From positions 62,001 through 126,000 of the forward strand of contig CAWDBV010000002.1 of NCBI GenBank assembly GCA_963800705.1: a DNA stretch of 64,000 bases. Direction: 5' to 3'. The DNA is from CAWDBV01 sp963800705. Its GTDB lineage: Bacteria; Actinomycetota; Thermoleophilia; Solirubrobacterales; 70-9. The notes under the pieces were generated by a model. It saw only the letters and a list, made by a program, of their open reading frames with translations. It made no database searches and was not told where the DNA came from. Numbering within the stretch: position 1 is the first letter of the stretch; every line of letters starts with the position of its first letter. Shown piece by piece: positions 56,838 through 64,000 of this stretch. Made by a program: the position numbers and the translations under genes.

Positions 56838-57377
56838 CTACTTGGCCTTCGGTTTGCCGGCGTTCGCCGCCGGCTTCGATTCGACGACGTCGATGATGAA
56901 GACGAGGGTCGCGTTCGGCGCGATGCTTGGCGGCTGACCCTGCTCTCCGTAAGCGAGGTCGGGCGGGATCACGAGCTTGCGGCGCCCGCCGGCCTTCATC
57001 CCCGCGACGCCCTGGTCCCAGCCCGGGATCACTTCGCCGGCCCCGAGCTGGAAGTCGAACGGCATGCCGTTGTCCCAGGAGGCGTCGAACTGCTCGCCGC
57101 TCTCGGCATCGATGCCGACGTACTGAACGGTGAGCTGGTCGCCTGACTTCACCGGCGCGCCGGTGCCCTCGACGATGTCCTCCTGCACGAGCGTGGTCGG
57201 CAGCTCGCCCTCGGGCGGCTCGACCTTCGGCTTCACGGTCACGTCGGAGAGATCCTCGGAGCCCGATGAGCTGGATCCGGAGTCGTCGTCGCCGGCGCGG
57301 CCGATCAGGATCACGGCGACGACGATCGCCAATCCAAGGCCGAAGACCACGAGCGCGATTGTGCGGCTGTTGTTCAC
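56838..57377 (-). CDS. Membrane-anchored FKBP-type peptidyl-prolyl isomerase
   Basis: 179 residues. One N-terminal membrane helix (IALVVFGLGLAIVVAVILIG), a Ser/Asp linker, then the FKBP domain: GDQLTVQYVGIDAESGEQFDAS, FDFQLGAGEVIPGWDQGVAGMKAGGRRKLVIPP and NATLVFIIDVV. The catalytic pocket residues of FKBPs are conserved. It would fold exported proteins outside the membrane. The start is GTG with TAGGAT 7 nt upstream. Confidence 0.93.
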   Translation of the reverse strand: MNNSRTIALVVFGLGLAIVVAVILIGRAGDDDSGSSSSGSEDLSDVTVKPKVEPPEGELPTTLVQEDIVEGTGAPVKSGDQLTVQYVGIDAESGEQFDASWDNGMPFDFQLGAGEVIPGWDQGVAGMKAGGRRKLVIPPDLAYGEQGQPPSIAPNATLVFIIDVVESKPAANAGKPKAK

Positions 57378-57471
57378 GGCGGGAATCCTAACTGCGAAAG
57401 CCGAAAGCCTGACCTACGACTCGCCGGCATGGGCGCGGTTGGTTTCGAACCAGCCGGGTAAGTTCGCGCCG

Positions 57472-57879
57472 ATGCGAGCAGCGGCGATTGCGATCACGGC
57501 GATGGCGCTGGCCGCGCTCGGCGCCGCCCCTGCCGGGGGCGAGACGACGAGCGGAGGCAAGCAGGTTCCCGTCTCGATCCACTGCATCGGCTCGCTTGAC
57601 GGGATCTATGTCTACGGCAGGCCCCTGGTGGGTGCGGGCTGCTCGGGGACACTGACGCTGCGTCTGCGCGGCCGCGCCGTCGGCAGCAGCGGGTTCGCGC
57701 TCGCCAACAACCAGGCGGTGACGCTGAGGGTGGTGCTCGCAACGAAGGCGCGAAAGGTGCTTCGCAGGGCCGGGTCGATTCGGGTCAAGGTCGTGCTGGT
57801 CACGAGAGGATCGGTATCGGCGGCCGAATTGCTTGAAGTGCGACTGAAGCGCAAGAGGGGCAAGCGCCGGTCCCGATAA
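57472..57879 (+). CDS. Small secreted protein with basic C-terminus
   Basis: 135 residues. A signal peptide (AIAITAMALAALGAAPAGG) is followed by a beta-rich body (VPVSIHCIGSLDGIYVYG, GSSGFALANNQAVTLRVVL) with two Cys, ending RLKRKRGKRRSR. No family recognised. The ATG at 57472 is chosen because of the signal peptide and TAAGTT 7 nt upstream. It belongs with the other basic-tailed exported proteins, though its tail lacks Cys. Confidence 0.7.
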   Translation: MRAAAIAITAMALAALGAAPAGGETTSGGKQVPVSIHCIGSLDGIYVYGRPLVGAGCSGTLTLRLRGRAVGSSGFALANNQAVTLRVVLATKARKVLRRAGSIRVKVVLVTRGSVSAAELLEVRLKRKRGKRRSR

Positions 57880-57921
57880 GTCCCCCCTGCGGGCAGCTAA
57901 CCGACGACAAGGGCCTACAGA

Positions 57922-58356
57922 TTAGTCCGGTTGGGCTACCGCATAGCTCGTCAACGGCAGGCCAAAACGCGTTCTGATCTGCTCGATCAGCCCCTTTTCC
58001 TGCCAGTTGGAGTGCTCCTCGCTTCGCAGTGCGACGAGGATGTGATCGGGTCGGGACTGGGCGACGGCATCGTCGACCGCGGTCAAGACGGTGTCATCGC
58101 CCCTCGCCCCGCTGGCGCAGGCGCCGATCGCGCGCATGTTCGTCAGGACAGCGTCGAGCCGCTCCTCGGCATCGTGGCGTGAGCGATTGAGCTCGGACGC
58201 GAGCCACGCGCCTCGTCCGGGCAAGCTGGGCGTCACTACAAAGAGCTCGGCGGCCGCCTCGATGAGAGCACGGATGAGGGGCGGTAGTCGATCGACATCG
58301 TCGAGAGCGGCGTCGGAGACGACCAAGAGACGTTGGAGCGGGTCTCTAGGGGACAC
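57922..58356 (-). CDS. UspA-like nucleotide-binding-fold protein
   Basis: 144 residues from GTG. RLLVVSDAALDDVDRLPPLI, then AELFVVTPSLPGR, and PDHILVALRSEEHSNWQEKGLIEQIRTRFGLPL give the alternating strands and helices of a Usp-like fold, but the Usp ATP motif is not seen. It starts 5 nt after the folE stop and is the last gene of the tal/folE operon. Possibly a non-ATP-binding stress protein. Confidence 0.65.
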   Translation of the reverse strand: MSPRDPLQRLLVVSDAALDDVDRLPPLIRALIEAAAELFVVTPSLPGRGAWLASELNRSRHDAEERLDAVLTNMRAIGACASGARGDDTVLTAVDDAVAQSRPDHILVALRSEEHSNWQEKGLIEQIRTRFGLPLTSYAVAQPD

Positions 58357-58361
58357 CTGAA

Positions 58362-59000
58362 TCAGCTTGCACGCGCAAGGCTGAGGAACTCCTGCCTCGT
58401 CCTCGGATCCTCCTTGATCGAGCCTCGCAGGGCGGATGTGACGGTTCGCGATCCGGCCTTCTGGACGCCTCGCAATGACATGCACTGGTGCTCGGCCTCG
58501 ATGATCACGCCGACGCCCTGGGGCGCCAATTGGGCTTCGATCCAGTCCGCGACCTGCGTGGTGAGTCGTTCCTGCACCTGAAGGTCGCGCGCGAAGAGGT
58601 CGACAACACGGCCGAGCTTCGACAAGCCGATGATTCGCTCGCCAGGCAGGTATCCGACATGGGCGATTCCCTGGAAAGGGAGCATGTGGTGCATGCACAG
58701 CGACTGGAAGGGGATGTCGCGGACCACCACCAGCTCGTCGTATTGCTCGTCGTTCGGGAAAGTGGTCGCGTTGAACGGAACGGGCGTGAGCAGCTCGGCG
58801 TAGGCGCGAGCGATTCTTGCCGGTGTGTCCTGCAACCCGGCCGCGTCGATATCCGCGCCGAGGGCGAGCAACAGGTCTCGCGCCGCCTCTTCGGCGGCGT
58901 CGAGATCGACAGGGGCGCGGTCGGGGACGGCGTGCAGATGGCGGGTCGATGGGTCCAACGTGCCGAGGGCTCGGTGCCCGTTTCCGTTATCGCTAGACAC
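58362..59000 (-). CDS. folE: GTP cyclohydrolase I
   Basis: 212 residues. Zinc ligands appear in SLCMHHMLPF (Cys, His) and HQCMSLRGV (Cys); GYLPGERIIGLSKLGRVVDLFA and QERLTTQVADWI are family hallmarks. It converts GTP to 7,8-dihydroneopterin triphosphate, the first step of folate or tetrahydropterin synthesis. The GTG start overlaps the transaldolase stop by 8 nt. Placement in a redox/pentose operon rather than a folate operon is unusual. Confidence 0.96.
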   Translation of the reverse strand: MSSDNGNGHRALGTLDPSTRHLHAVPDRAPVDLDAAEEAARDLLLALGADIDAAGLQDTPARIARAYAELLTPVPFNATTFPNDEQYDELVVVRDIPFQSLCMHHMLPFQGIAHVGYLPGERIIGLSKLGRVVDLFARDLQVQERLTTQVADWIEAQLAPQGVGVIIEAEHQCMSLRGVQKAGSRTVTSALRGSIKEDPRTRQEFLSLARAS

Positions 59001-60108
59001 GGGCGGGCTCCGGTGCGTCGACGCTCAGTTCGGCAGCTCTCGAATTGATGCTTGCGAGGAGCTCGCGGTAGGAGTCGCGGAACGACTCGACTCCTCGATG
59101 CTCGAGCTCGCCGGTGATCGCCGCGAGGTCGATGCCCGCTTCGCCCACTGCGCCCAGAAGCTGGTGGGCGCGGGTGGCATCCACGCCCAGGGAGCGCCCA
59201 ACGTCCCCGTGGTCGGCGAAGGCTCGCAGTGTCTCGATCGGGATCGTGCTTATGACACCGGGGGCAATCAGCTCCTGGACGTAGCGGACGTCGGAGTACT
59301 CGGGGTTCTTGGTCCCGGTGCTTGCCCATAGCGGCCGCTGGGACCGCGCCCCGTGCGCGGCGAGTCGCTTCCACCTGGAGCTCTCGAGAGACTGGAGGTA
59401 GCGGACGTAGGCGACTTCCGCATTCGCGATCGCGATCCGCCCGCGCAGGGGAGAACCGGACGCGAGCCAGGGGTCGACGATCGTGTCAACGCGGGAGACA
59501 AAGAACGACGCCACAGAGGAAATCTCCTTGACGGGCTTTCCCGCCCCTAGCCGTCGATCGAGACCGTTCCAGTAAGCGTTGATCGCCTGCTCGTAGCGCT
59601 CGACCGAGAAGAGCAGCGTCACGTTGACGCTCACGCCGCGGGCCGTCAGCTCCTCTATCGCTGTGATGCCGGCCTCGTTCGCCGCGACCTTGATCAACAG
59701 GTTCGGCACCTCGAGGCGATCGCACACCGCGAGCGCTTGCTTCACCGTGGCCTGCGCGTCGTCGGCTAAATCGGGTGTGCACTCGAAGGAGACAAAGCCG
59801 TCATCGCCATCGCTCAGCTCGTGGACCGCGCGCAGGTTGTCGGCGGCGCGGCGGACGTCCTCGAGCGCGAGCTCGAAGAAGAGATCCCGCGGATCGCTTC
59901 GGCCCGAATCGAGCGCATGGCGGAGCTGTGGGTCATAGAGCTCCGAGCCGCTGATCGCCTTGGCGAAGATCGTCGGGTTCGAGGTCGCGCCGGTGACGGC
60001 CTTTTCTCGAATCAGGCGCAAAAAGTCACCGCTCTCGAGCAGACCGCGTGAGAGATCATCGAGCCAGATCGAGACTCCGGCGTCCTGAAGATGCTTGAGG
60101 CGGTTCAA
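58993..60108 (-). CDS. tal: Transaldolase
   Basis: 371 residues, the long actinobacterial type. AGVSIWLDDLSRGLL near the start, VTGATSNPTIFAKAI, the Schiff-base Lys in LLIKVAANEAGI, and VNVTLLFSVERYEQAI match the family. It transfers dihydroxyacetone units in the pentose phosphate pathway. I place the start at TTG 60108, which overlaps the upstream stop (TTGA), follows GAGGGG, and gives the normal N-terminus; a GTG eight codons earlier is possible. Confidence 0.94.
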   Translation of the reverse strand: MNRLKHLQDAGVSIWLDDLSRGLLESGDFLRLIREKAVTGATSNPTIFAKAISGSELYDPQLRHALDSGRSDPRDLFFELALEDVRRAADNLRAVHELSDGDDGFVSFECTPDLADDAQATVKQALAVCDRLEVPNLLIKVAANEAGITAIEELTARGVSVNVTLLFSVERYEQAINAYWNGLDRRLGAGKPVKEISSVASFFVSRVDTIVDPWLASGSPLRGRIAIANAEVAYVRYLQSLESSRWKRLAAHGARSQRPLWASTGTKNPEYSDVRYVQELIAPGVISTIPIETLRAFADHGDVGRSLGVDATRAHQLLGAVGEAGIDLAAITGELEHRGVESFRDSYRELLASINSRAAELSVDAPEPARV

Positions 60109-61391
60109 AACGATCCCCCCTCGGACGCCCACGCACCAAGCGCGAGTTCGTCGGCCTCGTCGTCGCCGCTCCCGCCCAGCTCATCGAGCGGTGTCTCGGG
60201 ATCCGCCAGCTCACGCGGGTCGAGCTGCCGGCGTGAACGAATCAGCTCGCGGATCGAGTCGTGGATGTCCCAGACGTTCATATTCATCCCGGCGACGAGC
60301 TGACCGCCCTTGAGCCAGAAGGCGATGAACTCGCGGGCGCGGACGTCGCCGCGGAAGACGACCTCGTCCCATTCGAGGGCGTGCCCGGAGTACTCGATGG
60401 CAGTGTCGTACTGGTCGGAGAAGAAGTAGGGAATCCGGTCGTACGCCTCACGTTGGCCGAGCATGTTCTGTGCCGCCACGGGCGCCTGGTGGTAGGCGTT
60501 GTCCCAGTGCTCGACGCGCAGGCGCTCGTCGTAGAAGGGGTGATACGCGTTGGCGACATCGCCGGCGGCGAAGACGTTCGGCATGCTGGCCTGCAGAAAT
60601 TCGTCGACGAGGACCCCGTTGTCCACGCGAATGCCGGAAGTCTCGAGCAGTCCTGTCCGGGGTGCGGCGCCAACACCGACGACGACAAAGCCAGCCTCGA
60701 TCGAGGCCCCGTCGCGGGTGTTCACAACCTGTACGGCGTCCGTCCCTTCGAAGCTCTCGACCGTCGTTTCGGGCAAGAACTCGACCCCGTGGCTGCGGTG
60801 CAGGTCGACGTAGACCTTTCCGAGCTCCGGACCAAGCACGCGTTCGAGCGGAAGCTTGCCCATCTCGAGGATCGTGACCTCGCACCCCTTCTGTCGAGCC
60901 GACGCCGCGATCTCCGAGCCGATCCATCCGCCGCCGACGACGACCAGGCGCCCGCCGTTGTCGATTTGCTCGGCGATCCTTCGAGACTCGGCCACGGTCC
61001 GCAGGTAGTGGACACCAGCGAGGCGGGCCCCGGGAATGTCGAGGCGGCGCGGAACCGCGCCGGTAGTCAGCAGCAGCCGGTCGTATCCGAGCCGTCGATC
61101 GCCTTCCAGGTGCAGTTCCTGTGGGCCGGGATCGACCCCGGTCACCCGGGTCGAGCAGATCAGCTCGATCGCGTTGTCGTCGTAGAAGTTGTCGTTGTGA
61201 ACATGGGGTGTCTTCGCCGCCTCACCCCGCAGATAGTCCTTGGACAGAGGGGGGCGCTCATAGGGGCGCTCCGGCTCATCGCCCAGCAGGACGAGGCGTC
61301 CGTCATAACCCTTGGCGCGCAGCGTTTCGGCTGCCTTGGCGCCGGCTAGACCTGCTCCGGCGATGGCGATGGTGTCAATTCCGGGGCTCAT
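60105..61391 (-). CDS. FAD/NAD(P)-dependent ferredoxin (rubredoxin) reductase-like oxidoreductase
   Basis: 428 residues. FAD site IAGAGLAGAKAAETL, NAD site VVVGGGWIGSEIA, second FAD motif VFAAGDVAN and a C-terminal reductase domain (WDNAYHQAPVAAQNML, YFFSDQYDTAIEYSGHA). This is the arrangement of ferredoxin/rubredoxin reductases that feed P450s or dioxygenases. No redox-active Cys pair is present. The ATG overlaps the upstream stop (ATGA) and the stop overlaps the transaldolase TTG. Confidence 0.92.
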   Translation of the reverse strand: MSPGIDTIAIAGAGLAGAKAAETLRAKGYDGRLVLLGDEPERPYERPPLSKDYLRGEAAKTPHVHNDNFYDDNAIELICSTRVTGVDPGPQELHLEGDRRLGYDRLLLTTGAVPRRLDIPGARLAGVHYLRTVAESRRIAEQIDNGGRLVVVGGGWIGSEIAASARQKGCEVTILEMGKLPLERVLGPELGKVYVDLHRSHGVEFLPETTVESFEGTDAVQVVNTRDGASIEAGFVVVGVGAAPRTGLLETSGIRVDNGVLVDEFLQASMPNVFAAGDVANAYHPFYDERLRVEHWDNAYHQAPVAAQNMLGQREAYDRIPYFFSDQYDTAIEYSGHALEWDEVVFRGDVRAREFIAFWLKGGQLVAGMNMNVWDIHDSIRELIRSRRQLDPRELADPETPLDELGGSGDDEADELALGAWASEGGSF

Positions 61392-61792
61392 GGTCCAATG
61401 GTGCTCTTGGACGAGGGCGATGTCGATGGGACTTTCCACCCATCCGCCGCGTGGCAGCGAGAATCGCCGGTGGCCGTCGACCGGACGGAGAGGTCGTGCG
61501 AGGAGAGCAGCGTGGGTTGCAGGCCAAGGAACAGCATGTCGGTGACGGTTTCGGCCAATGTGTCTGGCACGTCCTCGGGGCCAAGGACCACGGATTCCTC
61601 GGGCAGCTCGAGCTCGATCAGCCATCCGCCGTCTATCTCGGAGCGGGGCAGCTCCTGGGTCAGGCGCGACAGGCGGATAATCGCCCGCGGCTGGTCGGCT
61701 CGGAGCCCATCCAGGTGAAGCTTGAGCCAATCCTCGAGCTCAGCCGGTGGAACCGGCGTCGAGGGGTAGCAGCGGATCGTGAGTCTGACCAT
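61388..61792 (-). CDS. Hypothetical protein, first gene of the tal-folE operon
   Basis: 134 residues, family not recognised. It begins VRLTIRCYPSTPVPPAELEDWL, and its middle (GGWLIELELPEESVVLGPE, LAETVTDMLFLGLQPTLLS) is an alternating alpha/beta pattern. There is no signal peptide or membrane helix. The ATG at 61792 has GACAAT 6 nt upstream, fitting the leaderless pattern; an ATG eight codons earlier is possible. Its stop is coupled to the reductase gene. Confidence 0.65.
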   Translation of the reverse strand: MVRLTIRCYPSTPVPPAELEDWLKLHLDGLRADQPRAIIRLSRLTQELPRSEIDGGWLIELELPEESVVLGPEDVPDTLAETVTDMLFLGLQPTLLSSHDLSVRSTATGDSRCHAADGWKVPSTSPSSKSTIGP

Positions 61793-61821
61793 GGAGCGAT
61801 TGTCGATTCCGATCACCCATT

Positions 61822-61850
61822 ACGGAATGGTTGTTTCACCCCATTTCCGT
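61822..61850. promoter_or_regulatory. Dyad between tal-folE operon and two-component genes
   Basis: ACGGAATGG (61822-61830) and CCATTTCCGT (61841-61850) form an inverted repeat with one extra base and a 10-nt spacer. The centre is about 44 bp upstream of the probable leaderless start of the minus-strand operon, the usual place for an activator. It is a candidate site for the adjacent NarL-type regulator. Confidence 0.45.
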
Positions 61851-61948
61851 CAAGGCCCGCGCGGAGCACACTGGTGTCAATGAGTGCGGAGCCGGCCGGC
61901 GCGTCTCCCTCCCGCGCGCCGGTCGGTGCGCCGTGCTTTCGTTAAGCC

Positions 61949-62950
61949 ATGCCCTCCGTGCACAACTCCAGTCCCACCCAGCGGCCGAGATTCTCGATCG
62001 TCCAGCGGGCCCTTTTCTCCAGCACCGCCTTGCTGCTGTTGATCTTCGCGCTGCTGCTGGTGACGCCCGTCACCCTGCATGCTCCGCCTCGCGGCGCAGA
62101 GATCGCGATCTTGGCTGCAGGCCTGGCTGCGCTGCTCGGGCTGAACGTGATTCGCGTCCGTCGCGCCTTCGCGCCGCTGCGGAAGTTCGCGGCGCAAATG
62201 GAGCGGGTCGATCTTCTTCACCCCGAGCGTGCCCGGATCGGGGGGTCCAGCGAGAGCGTCGAACTGGCGGTATTTACCGATGCGTTCAACGCCATGCTCG
62301 ATCGCCTTCGTGTGGAACGCCGTGCCGGCTCACGAGCAGCGCTGCTCGCCCAGGAGCGAGAGCGACTGCGCATCGCCCGTGCCCTGCACGACGAGGCGGG
62401 CCAAACCCTGACCGCGGTCGCCCTGGAGATCGAGCGGGCGGCCTCGCAGGGACCCGAAAGCGAGCGCAGCCGAATGACCGAGCTCGCCGGGGAGCTTCAC
62501 GCCACGCTTGAGGAGATCCGGCGGATTTCACGCGAGCTGCGACCCGAGGCGCTCGATGATCTCGGGCTTATCAACGCCCTCATTGCGCTGAGCTCGAGGA
62601 CAGCTCGTCAGGGACGGCTGCAGATTGAGCGCCACCTCTCCGAAGATCTTCCACCGCTCTCCTCTGAGCTCGAGTTAGTGATCTACCGCGTCGCGCAGGA
62701 GGCACTGACGAACGTCCTGCGCCACGCGCAGGCCTCGCGCGGCGTGATCGAGCTTCAGCATTCGGCCGGGACGATCGAGTTGAGTGTTCGCGACGACGGG
62801 CAGGGGATGCCCGAACGCCCTGCGGGCGAGACGATCGGCATCGACGGCATGCGCGAGCGAGCGCTGCTCGTCGGCGCCTCGTTGGAGATCGAGTCGCGAG
62901 CTGGCGCCGGCACGACTGTCCGTCTCAGCGTTCCGCTGGAGGCCAGTTGA
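61949..62950 (+). CDS. NarL-group sensor histidine kinase
   Basis: 333 residues. One or two N-terminal membrane helices (ALFSSTALLLLIFALLL; AILAAGLAALLGLNVI) with almost no exterior loop, a HAMP-like linker, and a HisKA_3 helix with phospho-acceptor His147 (RALHDEAGQTLTAV). The ATPase domain has N-box NVLRHAQAS and DDGQGMP. It belongs to the UhpB/LiaS/DevS group. Lack of a sensing domain suggests it senses a membrane signal. Its TGA overlaps the regulator ATG (TGATG). Confidence 0.93.
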   Translation: MPSVHNSSPTQRPRFSIVQRALFSSTALLLLIFALLLVTPVTLHAPPRGAEIAILAAGLAALLGLNVIRVRRAFAPLRKFAAQMERVDLLHPERARIGGSSESVELAVFTDAFNAMLDRLRVERRAGSRAALLAQERERLRIARALHDEAGQTLTAVALEIERAASQGPESERSRMTELAGELHATLEEIRRISRELRPEALDDLGLINALIALSSRTARQGRLQIERHLSEDLPPLSSELELVIYRVAQEALTNVLRHAQASRGVIELQHSAGTIELSVRDDGQGMPERPAGETIGIDGMRERALLVGASLEIESRAGAGTTVRLSVPLEAS

Positions 62951-63609
62951 TGCCCGTTCCGCTGCGCGCGCGCGTCCTGCTCGCCGACGACCACGAGTTG
63001 GTTCGCGGGGGGCTGAAGCTCGTCCTCGACTCGGAGCCCGATCTGGACGTAGTGGCTGAGGCCGGGGACGGAGCTGCGGCGCTGGAAATCGCCCTCAAGG
63101 AAGAACTCGATCTTTGTGTGCTCGATGTATCGATGCCTCGGCTTACCGGACTCCAGGTAGCAGCAGAGCTTCACCGCCAGCGCCCCGAACTGCGCACCCT
63201 GATGCTCTCCGTGCACGACAACGAGCAGTACTTCTTTGAGGCGCTGAAGGCCGGCTCGTCCGGCTACGTGCTGAAGTCGGAGGCCAACCGCGATCTGATC
63301 GAAGCGTGCCGATCGGCGATGCGCGGCGAGCCCTTCGTCTACCCGGCCGCAGCCTCGGCCCTGGTCAAGGACTACCTGGAGCGCGCCGCCCGAGGCGAGG
63401 AGACCCCGACTGAGCCGCTCACGCCACGCGAGCTGGAGGTGATCAAGTTAATCGCGGAAGGTCACACCAGCGAGGAGATCGGAGAGACATTGGTGATCGC
63501 CAAGAACACCGTCGATCGCCACCGCGACAACATTCTCGAGAAGCTCGGAATGCGTAACCGGGTCGACTTGACCCGCTATGCGATCAAACGCGGGTTGGTT
63601 GAGCCTTAG
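62950..63609 (+). CDS. NarL/LuxR-family response regulator
   Basis: 219 residues. Receiver domain with acidic pocket (LLADDHE), phospho-acceptor Asp59 (CVLDVSMP) and Lys (YVLKSEA). The C-terminal LuxR helix-turn-helix (LTPRELEVIKLIAEGHTSEEI, NTVDRHRDNILEKLGMRNR) is complete. It is the partner of the coupled kinase and a good candidate to control the divergent tal-folE operon through the dyad at 61822-61850. An in-frame TTG one codon earlier is ignored. Confidence 0.95.
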   Translation: MPVPLRARVLLADDHELVRGGLKLVLDSEPDLDVVAEAGDGAAALEIALKEELDLCVLDVSMPRLTGLQVAAELHRQRPELRTLMLSVHDNEQYFFEALKAGSSGYVLKSEANRDLIEACRSAMRGEPFVYPAAASALVKDYLERAARGEETPTEPLTPRELEVIKLIAEGHTSEEIGETLVIAKNTVDRHRDNILEKLGMRNRVDLTRYAIKRGLVEP

Positions 63610-63907
63610 TTGCGGGTGGAGAGGCGCTCGGCACCAAAGCGTGGACAGGGCAGACCAGGCCTCTGTACCTCGCGCTGAAGACGAGAATCGTGCTGATGGC
63701 CGCGACCTGCACCGCGCCGAGCACGATGAAGACGAGCGCTGGAAGCAATACCGCGTGAATCGTCATCAGGATCGAGGCGACGAACCACATCGCGAACGCG
63801 CTTCGGCTGATTCCCGCTGAGCACTGTTCGCGGATCAGGTGTGTGATCTGCGGCAGGTATGCGTATCCCGCGAGGGATGCGCCGCTCAGGCCTATCAACT
63901 CACTCAT
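63584..63907 (-). CDS. Small PQ-loop-like membrane protein
   Basis: 107 residues with three hydrophobic helices. ASLAGYAYLPQITHLIRE has the Pro-Gln pair of PQ-loop/SemiSWEET-type proteins, followed by SAFAMWFVASILMTIHAVLL and VFIVLGAVQVAAISTILVF. Three helices with one PQ motif is the size of a SemiSWEET half-transporter. Its ATG overlaps the stop of the upstream gene (ATGA), and its 3' end overlaps the response regulator by 26 nt. Confidence 0.7.
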   Translation of the reverse strand: MSELIGLSGASLAGYAYLPQITHLIREQCSAGISRSAFAMWFVASILMTIHAVLLPALVFIVLGAVQVAAISTILVFSARYRGLVCPVHALVPSASPPATKAQPTRV

Positions 63908-64000
63908 TGGTTGCCTTTCGTCTGGTCGGCGAGCTCGGCCGAGACCGCACCCGGCGCAGGCCGCAGCCTGCGCCGGCGGGCGGGCGCGGCTAGGCCCGAT
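63904..64000 (-). CDS. C-terminal end of an unidentified protein (partial)
   Basis: The last 31 codons of a gene entering from the right edge: an Arg-rich stretch (ARRRRLRPAPGAVSAE) and a terminal LADQTKGNQ. The stop overlaps the ATG of the PQ-loop gene. The family cannot be told. An 11-bp perfect hairpin lies within it (63951-63976). Confidence 0.55.
   Translation of the reverse strand, partial: SGLAAPARRRRLRPAPGAVSAELADQTKGNQ
63951..63976. repeat. Perfect hairpin in the partial gene
   Basis: CCGGCGCAGGC (63951-63961) and GCCTGCGCCGG (63966-63976) flank CGCA. It lies inside coding sequence; a role is unknown. Confidence 0.6.

Overview
The window reads as a chromosome fragment of a high-GC actinomycete, most likely class Thermoleophilia (Solirubrobacterales-like). 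This rests on very high GC, frequent GTG/TTG starts, an F420-type nitroreductase, MpaB/DUF2236 and RDD proteins, and many secreted proteins that end in Lys/Arg-rich, Cys-containing tails. No rRNA, CRISPR array, insertion sequence or replication origin was seen.

Layout. 0-9.7 kb: end of a probable glycosidase, a BVMO-like monooxygenase, lipoprotein and secreted proteins, then a minus-strand run of MpaB, CoA-transferase, polysaccharide deacetylase and methyltransferase. 9.7-22.8 kb: tailed surface protein, Agl23-like and GT-C-like membrane proteins, two peptidyl-prolyl isomerase-area genes, an NmrA/RDD/RidA operon, a desaturase, and a giant kinase-AAA-cyclase regulator broken by about nine single-base shifts. 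22.8-36.5 kb: two giant coupled S8-peptidase/FG-GAP/thrombospondin-3 proteins, a PucR regulator divergent from a stearoyl-type desaturase plus M28 peptidase, an MBL hydrolase, a possible 28-residue membrane peptide and a Usp. 37.7-42.9 kb: an accessory region with HicB and a deleted HicA, DUF1059, a minimal tyrosine recombinase, a PIN toxin-antitoxin pair and single genes separated by related hairpin repeats. 43-57.9 kb: frameshifted S8 peptidase and metallophosphoesterase, tadA, two tRNA-Ser genes around ytoQ, an MFS transporter with a frameshift, redox enzymes, a tandem pair of Lys-tailed secreted paralogues with twin terminators, RecQ and a membrane FKBP. 57.9-64 kb: a tightly coupled operon (small protein, ferredoxin-reductase-like flavoprotein, transaldolase, GTP cyclohydrolase I, Usp-like) divergent from a NarL-type two-component pair, with a dyad between them.

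Two themes cut across the regions. More than twenty genes carry a TAnnnT or GATAnT hexamer 6-9 nt before the start codon, pointing to widespread leaderless transcription; within operons genes are joined by GTGA, ATGA, CTGA, TTGA, TGATG or TAGTG overlaps. At least nine exported proteins end in a basic tail with two cysteines, four of them sharing a C-x(11-12)-C-x-[KR]2-A-[KR] signature, which looks like a shared surface-retention or sorting signal.
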